A stretch of DNA of 7,969 nt from an uncultured Eubacteriales bacterium (GCA_900321335.1 ONVR01000284.1:1-7969), one strand, 5' to 3'. Shown: positions 1 through 6,380, counted from the stretch's first letter. Translations and numbers: made by a program. Notes: generated from the sequence alone by a model not told the origin.

Positions 1-52
1 ACATCGTTGTAACGAGCATCGGATTATGTACCCCAAAATCCAAACAAAACAG

Positions 53-99
53 ATGAAACGGGCGTGACCACTTCGCCACAGCGGTCACGCCCGTTTCAT
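53..99. terminator. Strong inverted repeat, probable bidirectional terminator
   Basis: A perfect 17-bp inverted repeat (53-69 with 83-99) encloses a 13-nt loop. The GC core CGGGCGTGACC is flanked by A/T pairs that supply a T-rich run on either strand. Reading rightwards, TTTCATATCCTTTTT follows the core; reading leftwards, TTTCATCTGTTTTGTTT follows it. It lies about 110 nt beyond the lysC stop and behind the lysC terminator. It may therefore act as a second stop for the hom-lysC transcript, as the terminator of a plus-strand gene left of the window, or as both. Bases 1-52 show no gene that I can support. Confidence 0.6.
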
Positions 100-164
100 A
101 TCCTTTTTAGCCGATAAAGCCCCGCTTCCAAGCGACTTCCTTGCGGAGCGTGCTTTTTGCGCAT

Positions 165-197
165 AAAAAGCGGGGAAAGGCGCAGTGCCCTCCCCGC
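165..197 (-). terminator. Intrinsic terminator of hom-lysC
   Basis: On the minus strand, 13 nt after the lysC stop, GCGGGGA (197-191) pairs with TCCCCGC (176-170). Four further pairs (GGGC with GCCT, one of them G-U) follow across a one-base bulge, closing a five-base loop. The stem is followed at once by a run of five T (169-165). This is a textbook rho-independent terminator in the right place and direction for lysC. A second CCCCGCTT copy at 120-127 (plus strand) could pair with 168-175, but it lies downstream of the terminator in the transcript. Confidence 0.85.
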
Positions 198-210
198 ATA
201 GATCCAAGGA

Positions 211-684
211 TCAAAGCTCAAAGAATTTTTTGTGAATGGCCTGGACGGCTCTGTCCGCGTCGTCCTTGTTGACGATGACGGAGATCTTGATCTCACTGGT
301 GGAGATCATGCGGATGTTCACCTTGGCGTCATAGAGAGCCTCGAACATATCGGCGGCAATGCCGGGGGCGGACATCATGCCGGCGCCCACGATGGAGACC
401 TTTGCTACGTCGCTGGCCACAGTACACTCCTTGAAGCCCAGAGACTCCTGACGGTCCAGCAGCGCCTGCTGCGCGGCCTCCAGGTCATCCTCGTGCACGG
501 TAAAGCTGATGTTCTGGGTCTCGCCGATGCCCACGGACTGGAGAATGATATCCACGTTGATCTTGGCGGCTGACATGACTCTGAAAACTTTGAAGGCGAT
601 GCCCGGCTCATCCTTGAGGCCGATAAGAGCGATCCTCGCAATGCTGCTGTCTTTGGCTACGCCGCTGATCTTTCTGTCTTCCAT
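211..684 (-). CDS. Possible internally initiated beta subunit of aspartate kinase
   Basis: An in-frame ATG at codon 248 of lysC (684-682) is preceded by the perfect Shine-Dalgarno sequence AAGGAGG (699-705 on the plus strand as CCTCCTT), with 14 nt between them. The product would be 157 residues covering just the two ACT domains. Bacillus subtilis aspartokinase II and Corynebacterium LysC are known to make such a beta subunit from an in-frame internal start at nearly the same residue (around 247-250), giving an alpha2beta2 enzyme. The spacing is rather long, so the strength of initiation is uncertain. The Shine-Dalgarno codons also encode Lys-Glu-Val, which could be coincidental. Confidence 0.5.
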   Translation of the reverse strand: MEDRKISGVAKDSSIARIALIGLKDEPGIAFKVFRVMSAAKINVDIILQSVGIGETQNISFTVHEDDLEAAQQALLDRQESLGFKECTVASDVAKVSIVGAGMMSAPGIAADMFEALYDAKVNIRMISTSEIKISVIVNKDDADRAVQAIHKKFFEL

Positions 685-1425
685 TTTGTGTTTTACAACC
701 TCCTTAACTTTTGTGCCGGGCTTTCTGACGAAGCTGGAGAGCACCTCCAGATCCACGCTGTAGCGCTTTGCCATCTCCACGGACCGGTTGTGCAGGACCT
801 GGGCGCCCAGGGACGCCAGCTCCAGCATTTCATCGTAGGTGATCTCGTCGAGCTTCTGCGCGTTGGGAACCTTCCGCGGGTCACTGGTGTACACACCCTC
901 CACGTCGGTGTAGATCTGGCACAGATCCGCGTGAAGAGCGGCGGCAATGGCTACGGCGGAGGTGTCGGAGCCGCCGCGGCCCAGGGTGGTCACGTCCCCG
1001 TAGCGGGTGATGCCCTGGAAACCGGCCACCAGTACGATGCGGCGCTTATCGAGCTCGTTTCGGATGCGGGTGGTATCAATGCGCTTGATCTTGGCGTTGC
1101 CGTGGTCGGAATTGGTCAGCATACCCGCCTGCCAACCGGTCAGGGATACCACGGGCAATCCCATTTTCTCCAGACACATGGCCATCAGAGAGATGGACAT
1201 CTGCTCGCCGCAGGCAAGGAGCATATCCATTTCCCGCTTTGAGGGGTGGCTGTTGATCTCCGCTGCCTTTTCGATCAGATCGTCGGTGGTGTCACCCTGA
1301 GCGGACAGTACGACGACCACGTCGTCTCCCTCCACGTAGGAATCGGCGATGATGCCGGCCACACGCTTGATCCGCTCGGCGTCAGCAACGGAACTGCCGC
1401 CGAATTTTTTAACGATGAGTGCCAT
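211..1425 (-). CDS. lysC: Aspartate kinase (lysine-pathway aspartokinase)
   Basis: Aspartate kinase phosphorylates L-aspartate with ATP in the cytoplasm, the first step to lysine, threonine, methionine and diaminopimelate. The 404-residue product is normal length. The kinase domain covers about residues 1-230, with KFGGSS at 7-12, TTLGRGGSDTS at 146-156 and the YTDVEGVYTSDPRKV segment at 172-186. Two C-terminal ACT domains (about 263-335 and 341-404) are the usual site of lysine and/or threonine feedback; the second holds the conserved MISTSEIKISV. The start is preceded by GGAGGAAG at good spacing. The gene lies 98 nt downstream of hom on the same strand, without a terminator between them, so co-transcription is likely. 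It resembles the monofunctional alpha/beta type of Bacillus and Corynebacterium, including an internal start (separate entry). Which amino acid inhibits it cannot be read from the sequence. Confidence 0.96.
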   Translation of the reverse strand: MALIVKKFGGSSVADAERIKRVAGIIADSYVEGDDVVVVLSAQGDTTDDLIEKAAEINSHPSKREMDMLLACGEQMSISLMAMCLEKMGLPVVSLTGWQAGMLTNSDHGNAKIKRIDTTRIRNELDKRRIVLVAGFQGITRYGDVTTLGRGGSDTSAVAIAAALHADLCQIYTDVEGVYTSDPRKVPNAQKLDEITYDEMLELASLGAQVLHNRSVEMAKRYSVDLEVLSSFVRKPGTKVKEVVKHKMEDRKISGVAKDSSIARIALIGLKDEPGIAFKVFRVMSAAKINVDIILQSVGIGETQNISFTVHEDDLEAAQQALLDRQESLGFKECTVASDVAKVSIVGAGMMSAPGIAADMFEALYDAKVNIRMISTSEIKISVIVNKDDADRAVQAIHKKFFEL

Positions 1426-1523
1426 TTCGGTCTTCCTCCAGACTTATGGATATTACGGGGTACAGGCCGCCGTAAAGAAATCTCCTGTTTATTGTATGCA
1501 GTGCCGCACCCTGCGGACCGGCG

Positions 1524-2726
1524 TCACACCATGATCCGGAAAGCCGCCTGCACCTGCAGGGCTTCCGCCTTCTCCCGGAACGCCGCACCGCTGACCGGCT
1601 CCGTAGTAAAGACCAGCTCGTCGCCGACGCTGCCCACGACGGAGATGGTGCCGAAGGAGGCCGCCGCCTCGTCGGACTGGCATTTTGCCCGCACATACCA
1701 CTGGCTGACCAGTTCGTCCGTGCTGCCCACGGTTTCGGCGTCGCCGTCCTCCCAGAACAGGAGCTTGCTCATGCCGATGTGCTTGGCCGCGTCGATCACG
1801 TCTGCGGCGACGGCACTGGCAGTGGGGAGCTTTCCCGCTCCGGGGCCATAGAACATGACCTCGCCTACGGCGTTGCCCTTGACCACGATGCCGTTCATCA
1901 CATCGGACACGTTGGCCAGCAGCCGCTTCTTCGGAAGCAGGTGAGCCGCCACGTAGGGGATGATCTTGTCGTCCTTGCCCTTGACCGCCCGGCCCAGGAG
2001 CTTGATCTTATAGCCGATCTTGTCGGCAAAGGCCACGTCGTCCAGGGTCACCCGGGTGATGCCCTCGGCAGGGACGTACTGGGGATAGATGTGTTTGCCG
2101 AAGCAGAGGGTCGCCAGAATGCAGATCTTGCGGCAGGCGTCCAGCCCCTCGATATCCGCGGTGGGGTCCGCCTCGGCATAGCCCAGCTTCTGGGCCTGCC
2201 GGAGGGCGTCGTCGAACTCGACGTTGTTCTCAATCATCTGGGTCAGCACATAGTTGGTGGTGCCGTTGAGGATGCCGAACACCTCACTGATGTCGTTTCC
2301 GGCAAGGCACTGGGAGATGGGGCGTAAAATGGGGATGCCGCCGCCCACGCTGGCCTCAAACAGGTAGTTGACATTGTTCTTTTTCGCCAGCGTCAGCAGT
2401 TCATAGCCGTGGGTAGCGACCAGCTCCTTGTTGGAGGTGACAACGCTCTTGCCGGCGGAGAGGGCGCGCTTTGTAAAATCAAAGGCCACACCGGTACCGC
2501 CGATGGTCTCCACGACCACCTTTACGTCCGGATCGGACTCCACAACGCGAAAGTCCTTGACCATCTTGTCGGCATACACGCTCTCCGGGAAATCCCGGAT
2601 GTCCACAATGTACTTGACGTTGAGCTCCACCGTAGAGCTGCGCTTGATTTTTTTGACGTTTTCTGTCAGAACGTCCGCCACACCGGAGCCAACGGTTCCA
2701 AAGCCCAGAATCGCAACGTCGATCAT
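1524..2726 (-). CDS. hom: Homoserine dehydrogenase
   Basis: Homoserine dehydrogenase reduces aspartate semialdehyde to homoserine with NAD(P)H, the branch point to threonine and methionine. The 400-residue protein starts with a Rossmann nucleotide site (GFGTVG at 8-13). It carries SNKEL at 98-102 with the conserved lysine K100, the catalytic-domain motif GILNGTTNY at 151-159, and the family signature EADPTADIEGLDACRK at 185-200, including D196 and K200. The conserved YGPGAGKLPTASAV follows at 293-306. Residues from about 342 keep only the edges of an ACT domain (WYVRAK near the start, FRIMV at the end). The protein is about 30 residues shorter than B. subtilis Hom, so its regulatory domain looks reduced. 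GGGAGG at 8 nt spacing supports the ATG. It is the first gene of the hom-lysC unit; no thrB or thrC lies beside it. Confidence 0.95.
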   Translation of the reverse strand: MIDVAILGFGTVGSGVADVLTENVKKIKRSSTVELNVKYIVDIRDFPESVYADKMVKDFRVVESDPDVKVVVETIGGTGVAFDFTKRALSAGKSVVTSNKELVATHGYELLTLAKKNNVNYLFEASVGGGIPILRPISQCLAGNDISEVFGILNGTTNYVLTQMIENNVEFDDALRQAQKLGYAEADPTADIEGLDACRKICILATLCFGKHIYPQYVPAEGITRVTLDDVAFADKIGYKIKLLGRAVKGKDDKIIPYVAAHLLPKKRLLANVSDVMNGIVVKGNAVGEVMFYGPGAGKLPTASAVAADVIDAAKHIGMSKLLFWEDGDAETVGSTDELVSQWYVRAKCQSDEAAASFGTISVVGSVGDELVFTTEPVSGAAFREKAEALQVQAAFRIMV

Positions 2727-2763
2727 ACGGATGCCTCCCTTGTGCCATTTCCATCGGCCGCGT

Positions 2764-2800
2764 TTCCGGGAGAGAAACCCTCCCCGGTCCGCGCCCGGAA
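2764..2800 (-). promoter_or_regulatory. Structured GC-rich leader of hom-lysC
   Basis: The leader from the predicted start near 2826 to the hom ATG is about 100 nt. In the minus-strand RNA, CCCGG (2770-2766) can pair locally with CCGGG (2787-2783), plus GAG with CTC, to form a hairpin. Alternatively CCCGGAA (2770-2764) can pair with TTCCGGG (2800-2794), seven pairs. The two foldings exclude each other. No U-run follows either one, and no lysine riboswitch or T-box motif is recognisable. A regulatory role is therefore only a possibility. Confidence 0.3.
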
Positions 2801-2832
2801 CAGATCACACTGAATAAAATCAGGTATAGCTT

Positions 2833-2862
2833 AGTATACTATTACAACAACGATGTTTTCAA
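2833..2862 (-). promoter_or_regulatory. Promoter of hom-lysC
   Basis: On the minus strand, TTGAAA (2862-2857) and TATACT (2838-2833) are separated by 18 bp. Each hexamer matches the sigma-A consensus at 5 of 6 bases. Transcription would start near 2826 and run leftwards into hom. Confidence 0.7.
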
Positions 2863-2971
2863 CTGTTTTTTTCTCCAAGTACGGGCATTTGGCGAAAAAT
2901 TTTTTATTCAACCCTACAGTTTTGGACCGAACCGGGCAAAAGCGGGAACAGGGGCCCCCGGGAGCGTGGAT

Positions 2972-4039
2972 ATGACAGAGGCCGGAAAACAAAAACTGAA
3001 GACGGGACTGCTCTTGCTTCTGGGCGCTGCCGCCGTATGGCTGTTCCTGACCTACGTCCTCAAATGGGTGCTGCCCTTTGTGATCGCCCTGATTATCGCG
3101 GGGCTTCTCAATCCCGCCATCGGCGCCCTGGAGCGGCGTCTCCGGGTCCGGCGGGGCTTTGCCGCCTTCGTGTGCATTTTTGCCGCCCTGCTGCTTCTGG
3201 GAGCCGCGGTGGGGGCCGTCGTATGGCGTGTGATCTTCGAGATCCAGGAGCTGATCCGGCGGATGCCGGAGCTGCTGACCGGCTTTTCCCGCACCCTGGG
3301 CACATTGGGGGACAAGCTGATGGGCGTCCTGGAGAGGGCACCGGAGTCGGTGCAGCGGTTTCTGGCACAGCAGCTGGAGAGCGCCGCCCGGTCCGGCTCC
3401 CAGTGGGCGATGACGCTCACGGAGCGTCTGCTGGGATGGCTGTCCCGGACGGCCGGAGCGCTGCCGTCGGTCATGCTGGGGGTGGTCACCACAGTGCTGG
3501 CGACCTTTTTCACCGCCGTCAGCTATGAGCGGATCCGCGGTTTCTGCAAGCGGCAGATCCCCAGGAGCTTTCACGGTCACGTCTCCCGGCTCCGGGCGGC
3601 GGCGCTGGTGACCTTCGGCAAGTGGCTCAAGGCCCAGCTGCTTCTGATGCTGATTACCTTCTGCGAGCTGGCGGTCGCCTTCTGCGTTCTGCGGGTGCAG
3701 TACGCGGTGGTGCTCGCCCTGGTCATCGCCCTGCTGGACGCCCTGCCGGTCCTGGGAACGGGAATGATCCTGGTCCCCTGGGCGGCGGTAAAGCTGCTTG
3801 ACGGCGCCTACGCCTTTGGAGCGGGACTTCTGGTGACCTACGCCGTGGTGGTCGTGGTGCATAACTGTGTGGAGCCCAAGCTGGTGAGCGCCCAGCTGGG
3901 GCTGGATCCGTTGGTGACGCTGGCCTCCATCTACGTGGGATTCCGGGCGGCAGGCGTTGCCGGCATGATCCTGTTTCCCGTGGGCGCGGTGGCGGTCAGA
4001 CAGCTCCATCGGGCAGGCTATATCAGACTTTGGAGATAA
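2972..4039 (+). CDS. ytvI: AI-2E family membrane protein, YtvI-like (sporulation)
   Basis: This is an integral membrane protein of the AI-2E family. From ATG 2972 it has 355 residues, the usual length. Hydrophobic segments fall near 11-48 (two), 63-88, 162-186, 219-241, 243-270, 279-300 and 313-345, with a long soluble loop at about 90-160. The segment LLDALPVLGTGMILVPWA (254-271) and EPKLVSAQLGLDPL (301-314) resemble the YtvI subfamily, which is annotated as a sporulation integral membrane protein. The transported substrate is not known. GTG 2966 is an alternative start, but GGGAG at 2960-2964 is only one base from it and well spaced for ATG 2972. The stop is 3 nt from the next gene, whose Shine-Dalgarno lies inside this gene, so they are probably coupled. 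I found no convincing promoter upstream. Family assignment is firm; the YtvI subtype is likely but not proven. Confidence 0.85.
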   Translation: MTEAGKQKLKTGLLLLLGAAAVWLFLTYVLKWVLPFVIALIIAGLLNPAIGALERRLRVRRGFAAFVCIFAALLLLGAAVGAVVWRVIFEIQELIRRMPELLTGFSRTLGTLGDKLMGVLERAPESVQRFLAQQLESAARSGSQWAMTLTERLLGWLSRTAGALPSVMLGVVTTVLATFFTAVSYERIRGFCKRQIPRSFHGHVSRLRAAALVTFGKWLKAQLLLMLITFCELAVAFCVLRVQYAVVLALVIALLDALPVLGTGMILVPWAAVKLLDGAYAFGAGLLVTYAVVVVVHNCVEPKLVSAQLGLDPLVTLASIYVGFRAAGVAGMILFPVGAVAVRQLHRAGYIRLWR

Positions 4040-4042
4040 AAC

Positions 4043-4402
4043 ATGACGAGAGGACAGAAGATAAAATGCGCCGTGACCGGCGCGGCGGCGGGTCTGGCAA
4101 ACGGTTTTTTCGGCGCCGGAGGCGGGATGCTGCTTACGCCGCTTCTCCGCCGTTGGGTCGGACTGGAGCAGCGGGAGGCCCTGGCCACCTCACTTGCGGT
4201 GATCTTTCCCCTGTGCGTCGTCTCCGCAGCCGTGGACTATTGCAGAGGCGCGCTTGACCCGGCCGGTGCGCTGCCCTATCTTCTGGGGGGACTGGCAGGG
4301 GGCTTTCTGGGAGGCCGGATCTTCACAAAAATCCCCGTAAAGTGGCTTCACCGGCTCATGGGCGCGGTGATCCTTTACGGGGGGATCCGGAACCTGCTGT
4401 GA
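4043..4402 (+). CDS. TauE/SafE (TSUP) family protein, first half-size subunit
   Basis: The 119-residue membrane protein has about four hydrophobic segments (roughly 9-35, 47-67, 76-93, 102-117). Its glycine motif GFFGAGGG (21-28) is typical of the first helix of each repeat in the TauE/SafE sulfite/sulfonate/anion exporter superfamily. Usual members are about 250 residues and contain two such repeats; this gene encodes one repeat only. The second repeat is the next gene, which overlaps this one by four bases. GGAG at 4032-4035 is 7 nt from the ATG. The two proteins probably assemble together as one transporter. Substrate (sulfite, sulfonates, organic acids or others) cannot be deduced. Confidence 0.82.
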   Translation: MTRGQKIKCAVTGAAAGLANGFFGAGGGMLLTPLLRRWVGLEQREALATSLAVIFPLCVVSAAVDYCRGALDPAGALPYLLGGLAGGFLGGRIFTKIPVKWLHRLMGAVILYGGIRNLL

Positions 4403-4752
4403 AATTCATTCTGCCGGCGGCAGCCGGCCTGCTGACGGGGATCCTGTCCGGCTGGGGCGTAGGCGGCGGCACGATCCTCATGGTCTGCCTGACGGCCTTT
4501 GCCGGCATGTCCCATACTGCTGCCAGAAGCGTCAATCTGCTGTATTTCCTGCCCACGTCCCTGACTGCCCTGTACTGGCACGGGAAAAACAGGCTCATCC
4601 GCTGGCGCTGCGCCCTGCCAGCAGCGGCGGCAGGCGTCGCGGCGGCGATCTGCGCGTCCCTGCTGGCCACGGGCCTGGACCGGGAACTGACTCGGCGGAT
4701 CTTCGGCGGTTTTCTGGTCCTGGTGGGCCTGTCGGAATTTCGCAGGCAGTAG
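4399..4752 (+). CDS. TauE/SafE (TSUP) family protein, second half-size subunit
   Basis: From GTG 4399 this protein has 117 residues. The GTG overlaps the TGA of the preceding gene (GTGA), the arrangement expected for translational coupling. The only Shine-Dalgarno candidate is a weak G-run at 4379-4384. GILSGWGVGGG (14-24) repeats the glycine motif of the partner gene, and about four hydrophobic segments follow (8-33, 43-59, 70-91, 101-113). It is thus the second repeat of a TSUP transporter. It lies in another reading frame from its partner. Each half has its own start and a complete repeat, which argues for a true two-gene arrangement over decay of one gene. An in-frame extension to 4342 would lie inside the first gene and is out of keeping with the family start. 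It ends 10 nt from convergent ruvX with no terminator visible. Confidence 0.8.
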   Translation: MKFILPAAAGLLTGILSGWGVGGGTILMVCLTAFAGMSHTAARSVNLLYFLPTSLTALYWHGKNRLIRWRCALPAAAAGVAAAICASLLATGLDRELTRRIFGGFLVLVGLSEFRRQ

Positions 4753-4762
4753 GGGCTCTCTT

Positions 4763-5170
4763 TTACAGACTGGCCAGATACCCCTCCAGGATCAGGGTGG
4801 CCGCCACGGCGTCCACGTTCTGCCGGTGCTTTTTCGTTTTGCGGCCGTTGTCGGACAAAATCCGGTGGGCGTCCACCGTGGTGCGCCGCTCATCCCAGAG
4901 GATCACTTCCAGACCCGTCATTTCCCGGAGAACCGCCGCCAGCGCGGCGCATTTCTCCGCCCGGGGTCCGAGGGTGCCGTCCATGTTTTTGGGGTAGCCC
5001 AGCACCAGCCGGTCAGCCTGCCGCTCCCGGGCAGCGGCGGCGATCTTCTCCGCAGCTCGTTCCGGGTTCCACTCGGCAATGACGAAAGCCTCCCCGGCCA
5101 GGGTGCCGGTGGGGTCGGAAACGGCGATTCCCGTCCTGGCGTCGCCGTAATCTATGGCCAGAATCCGCAT
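4763..5170 (-). CDS. ruvX: RuvX/YqgF family putative Holliday junction resolvase
   Basis: RuvX/YqgF has an RNase H-like fold and has been linked to Holliday junction resolution and to rRNA or anti-termination processing. The 135-residue product is normal length. It begins MRILAIDYGDARTGIAVSD, with the catalytic aspartate D7. It keeps the GYPKNMDGT motif near 69-77, DERRTT near 102-107, and the C-terminal KKHRQNVDAVAATLILEGYL signature with its aspartate. ATG 5170 is preceded by AGGAGG at good spacing. A reading frame upstream to 5260 would run through the gene's own promoter and adds residues foreign to the family, so it is rejected. The gene is divergent from rpmG and convergent with the TSUP pair. 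Confidence 0.93.
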   Translation of the reverse strand: MRILAIDYGDARTGIAVSDPTGTLAGEAFVIAEWNPERAAEKIAAAARERQADRLVLGYPKNMDGTLGPRAEKCAALAAVLREMTGLEVILWDERRTTVDAHRILSDNGRKTKKHRQNVDAVAATLILEGYLASL

Positions 5171-5201
5171 GATATGCCTCCTGTGAGTGAATTCTGATGT
5201 C

Positions 5202-5230
5202 ATTATACATAGAAACGGCGCCGGGGACAA
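5202..5230 (-). promoter_or_regulatory. Promoter of ruvX
   Basis: On the minus strand, TTGTCC (5230-5225) and a perfect TATAAT (5207-5202) are separated by 17 bp. Transcription would begin near 5195, leaving a leader of about 25 nt that holds the ruvX Shine-Dalgarno. Confidence 0.65.
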
Positions 5231-5271
5231 CAAAAAGCGGAATTTTTGCGGAAAAAACATGGGTAAAGGTG

Positions 5272-5300
5272 TTGACGCGCCTTTTGATCTGTGCTAAAAT
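5272..5300 (+). promoter_or_regulatory. Promoter of the rpmG-secE-nusG(-rplK-rplA) operon
   Basis: TTGACG (5272-5277) and TAAAAT (5295-5300) stand 17 bp apart, each 5 of 6 to the sigma-A consensus, as expected for a strongly expressed ribosomal operon. Transcription would start near 5307, giving a leader of about 95 nt. In it, GTTTTTG (5328-5334) and CAAAAAC (5339-5345) form a weak hairpin, which GGGC (5321-5324) and GCCC (5354-5357) could extend. GGAGGT (5390-5395) is the rpmG ribosome site. Confidence 0.85.
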
Positions 5301-5401
5301 ACCTTTACCTGTCGACGGATGGGCTTTGTTTTTGTGTCCAAAAACGAAAACGGGCCCGATCCTCAATCTAAAGCAGGGAGGCAATAATTGGAGGTGCCGT
5401 A

Positions 5402-5551
5402 ATGAGAGTTAAGGTCGTTCTCAAATGCAGCGAGTGCAATCAGAGAAACTACAACACCATGAAGAACAAGAAGAACACACCCGAGCGTCTTGAACTGAAA
5501 AAGTACTGTCGTTTCTGCCGTAAACACACCATTCACAACGAGACGAAGTAA
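5402..5551 (+). CDS. rpmG: 50S ribosomal protein L33
   Basis: The 49-residue basic protein of the large ribosomal subunit has the usual length. Cysteine pairs C9/C12 (KCSEC) and C36/C39 (YCRFC) make it the zinc-binding (C+) form of L33. The motif ERLELKKYC and the end HTIHNETK are typical. The start follows GGAGGT at 6 nt. It leads the operon, 29 nt before secE, as in many Firmicutes. Because the cysteines are intact, a zinc-independent paralogue might exist elsewhere in the genome, but that cannot be seen here. Confidence 0.96.
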   Translation: MRVKVVLKCSECNQRNYNTMKNKKNTPERLELKKYCRFCRKHTIHNETK

Positions 5552-5580
5552 GGCAGCGGACTGCGAAAGGAAGAGCTTAC

Positions 5581-5838
5581 ATGGCAGAAGAAAAAGTAAC
5601 CAAAGCCGAGGCAGCCGCAAAGCCTGCCAAGAAAAAGCAGCGCAAGCCCAACCGGATCGCCAAGTGGTTCCGTGAACTCAAAAGCGAGCTGAAAAAGGTC
5701 GTCTGGCCCAGCAGAAAGCAGATCATCAACAACACCATCGTTGTTCTGGTTCTGGTCGTGGTTGCGGCTGTCGTCGTCTGGGCGTTTGACCAGCTGGCGG
5801 CGCAGGGCATTCACGCGCTGATCTCAATCGGAGGCTAA
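5581..5838 (+). CDS. secE: Preprotein translocase subunit SecE
   Basis: SecE is the small essential membrane subunit that clamps SecY in the SecYEG protein-export channel. The 85-residue product is the short Gram-positive form with a single transmembrane helix. A Lys/Ala-rich cytoplasmic tail (1-26) is followed by the amphipathic helix and the conserved FRELKSELKKVVWPSRKQ (30-47), where VWPSR is the family signature. The membrane helix spans about 52-71. AAAGGAAG at 5566-5573 is the ribosome site. It is followed by nusG after three bases. Confidence 0.95.
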   Translation: MAEEKVTKAEAAAKPAKKKQRKPNRIAKWFRELKSELKKVVWPSRKQIINNTIVVLVLVVVAAVVVWAFDQLAAQGIHALISIGG

Positions 5839-5841
5839 GCA

Positions 5842-6369
5842 ATGGCTGAAAGCGCAAAGTGGTACGTGCTCCACACGTACTCCGGCTACGAAAACGCCGT
5901 TGCAACCACCATTGAAAAGGCGGTTGACAACCGCAGAATGAACGATCTCATTTTTGAGGTCAAGATCCCCATGGAAACAGTCACCGAGACCAATGAGCTG
6001 GGTGTGACCAAGGTGGTGGAGCGCAAGGTCTTTCCGGGCTACGTGCTCATCAAGATGATCCTCACGGACGAGAGCTGGCACCTGGTCAGAAACACCAGAG
6101 GCGTTACGGGCTTCGTGGGCTCGGCAAGCAAGCCGATCCCCCTGACGAAGGAGGAGATCGACCAGCTTGGCATCGACCGCCAGGTGATTGAGGTCAACTT
6201 CAAGCCCGGCGACACGGTCAAGGTCACCGACGGCGCCTTTGAGGGCTTCACCGGCGTGATCGACGAGGTGGACGTGGACAAGCAGCGGCTGACGGTCATC
6301 GTGACCATGTTTGGCCGCGAGACCCCCATCAATCTTGAATTTGATGAGGCGGAGGTCGTAAAAGACTAA
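5842..6369 (+). CDS. nusG: Transcription elongation/termination factor NusG
   Basis: NusG binds the RNA polymerase clamp and modulates pausing, termination and coupling with ribosomes or Rho. The 175-residue product has the NGN domain (about 5-100: WYVLHTYSGYE at 7-17, FPGYVLI at 64-70, VTGFVG at 88-93) and a C-terminal KOW domain (about 121-155, with GDTVKVTDGAFEGFTGVI). Its length and lack of inserts match standard NusG. GGAGG at 5830-5834 overlaps the end of secE, so the two are tightly coupled. The stop is followed by a structured 131-nt gap before rplK. Confidence 0.97.
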   Translation: MAESAKWYVLHTYSGYENAVATTIEKAVDNRRMNDLIFEVKIPMETVTETNELGVTKVVERKVFPGYVLIKMILTDESWHLVRNTRGVTGFVGSASKPIPLTKEEIDQLGIDRQVIEVNFKPGDTVKVTDGAFEGFTGVIDEVDVDKQRLTVIVTMFGRETPINLEFDEAEVVKD

Positions 6370-6380
6370 ACAAAGCCAAT

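Noticed and set aside
1..10. ACATCGTTGT at the left edge is the reverse complement of 2847-2856 in the hom promoter spacer, suggesting a shared operator.
   Set aside because: A 10-base match between two places in an 8-kb window is expected many times by chance, and neither site is palindromic.
1426..1523. Small stems (1504-1516 and 1453-1473) in the hom-lysC gap as a possible internal regulator or lysC promoter.
   Set aside because: The stems are only five pairs each, there is no T-run, and no -35/-10 pair with acceptable spacing was found.
2889..2920. Possible plus-strand promoter for the YtvI-like gene: TTGGCG with TACAGT, or a SigE-like CCTACAGT.
   Set aside because: The sigma-A reading needs a 20-bp spacer, and the SigE-like -10 has no acceptable -35 at 13-15 bp, so neither is supported.
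2831..4009. A 392-codon open frame on the minus strand opposite the YtvI-like gene.
   Set aside because: It is rich in Gln, His, Gly and Pro, has no recognisable domain, and mirrors a clear membrane-protein gene; it is the antisense shadow of GC-rich coding DNA.
5171..5260. N-terminal extension of RuvX to an upstream start at 5260.
   Set aside because: The extension contains the ruvX promoter and is unlike the family; ATG 5170 has a strong Shine-Dalgarno and gives the conserved start of the protein.
5388..5402. A four-codon reading frame TTG-GAG-GTG-CCG-TAA overlapping the rpmG ATG, with AGGGAGG upstream.
   Set aside because: It is too short to assess, uses a weak start and includes the rpmG ribosome site; the Shine-Dalgarno-like G-run upstream is common in such leaders.
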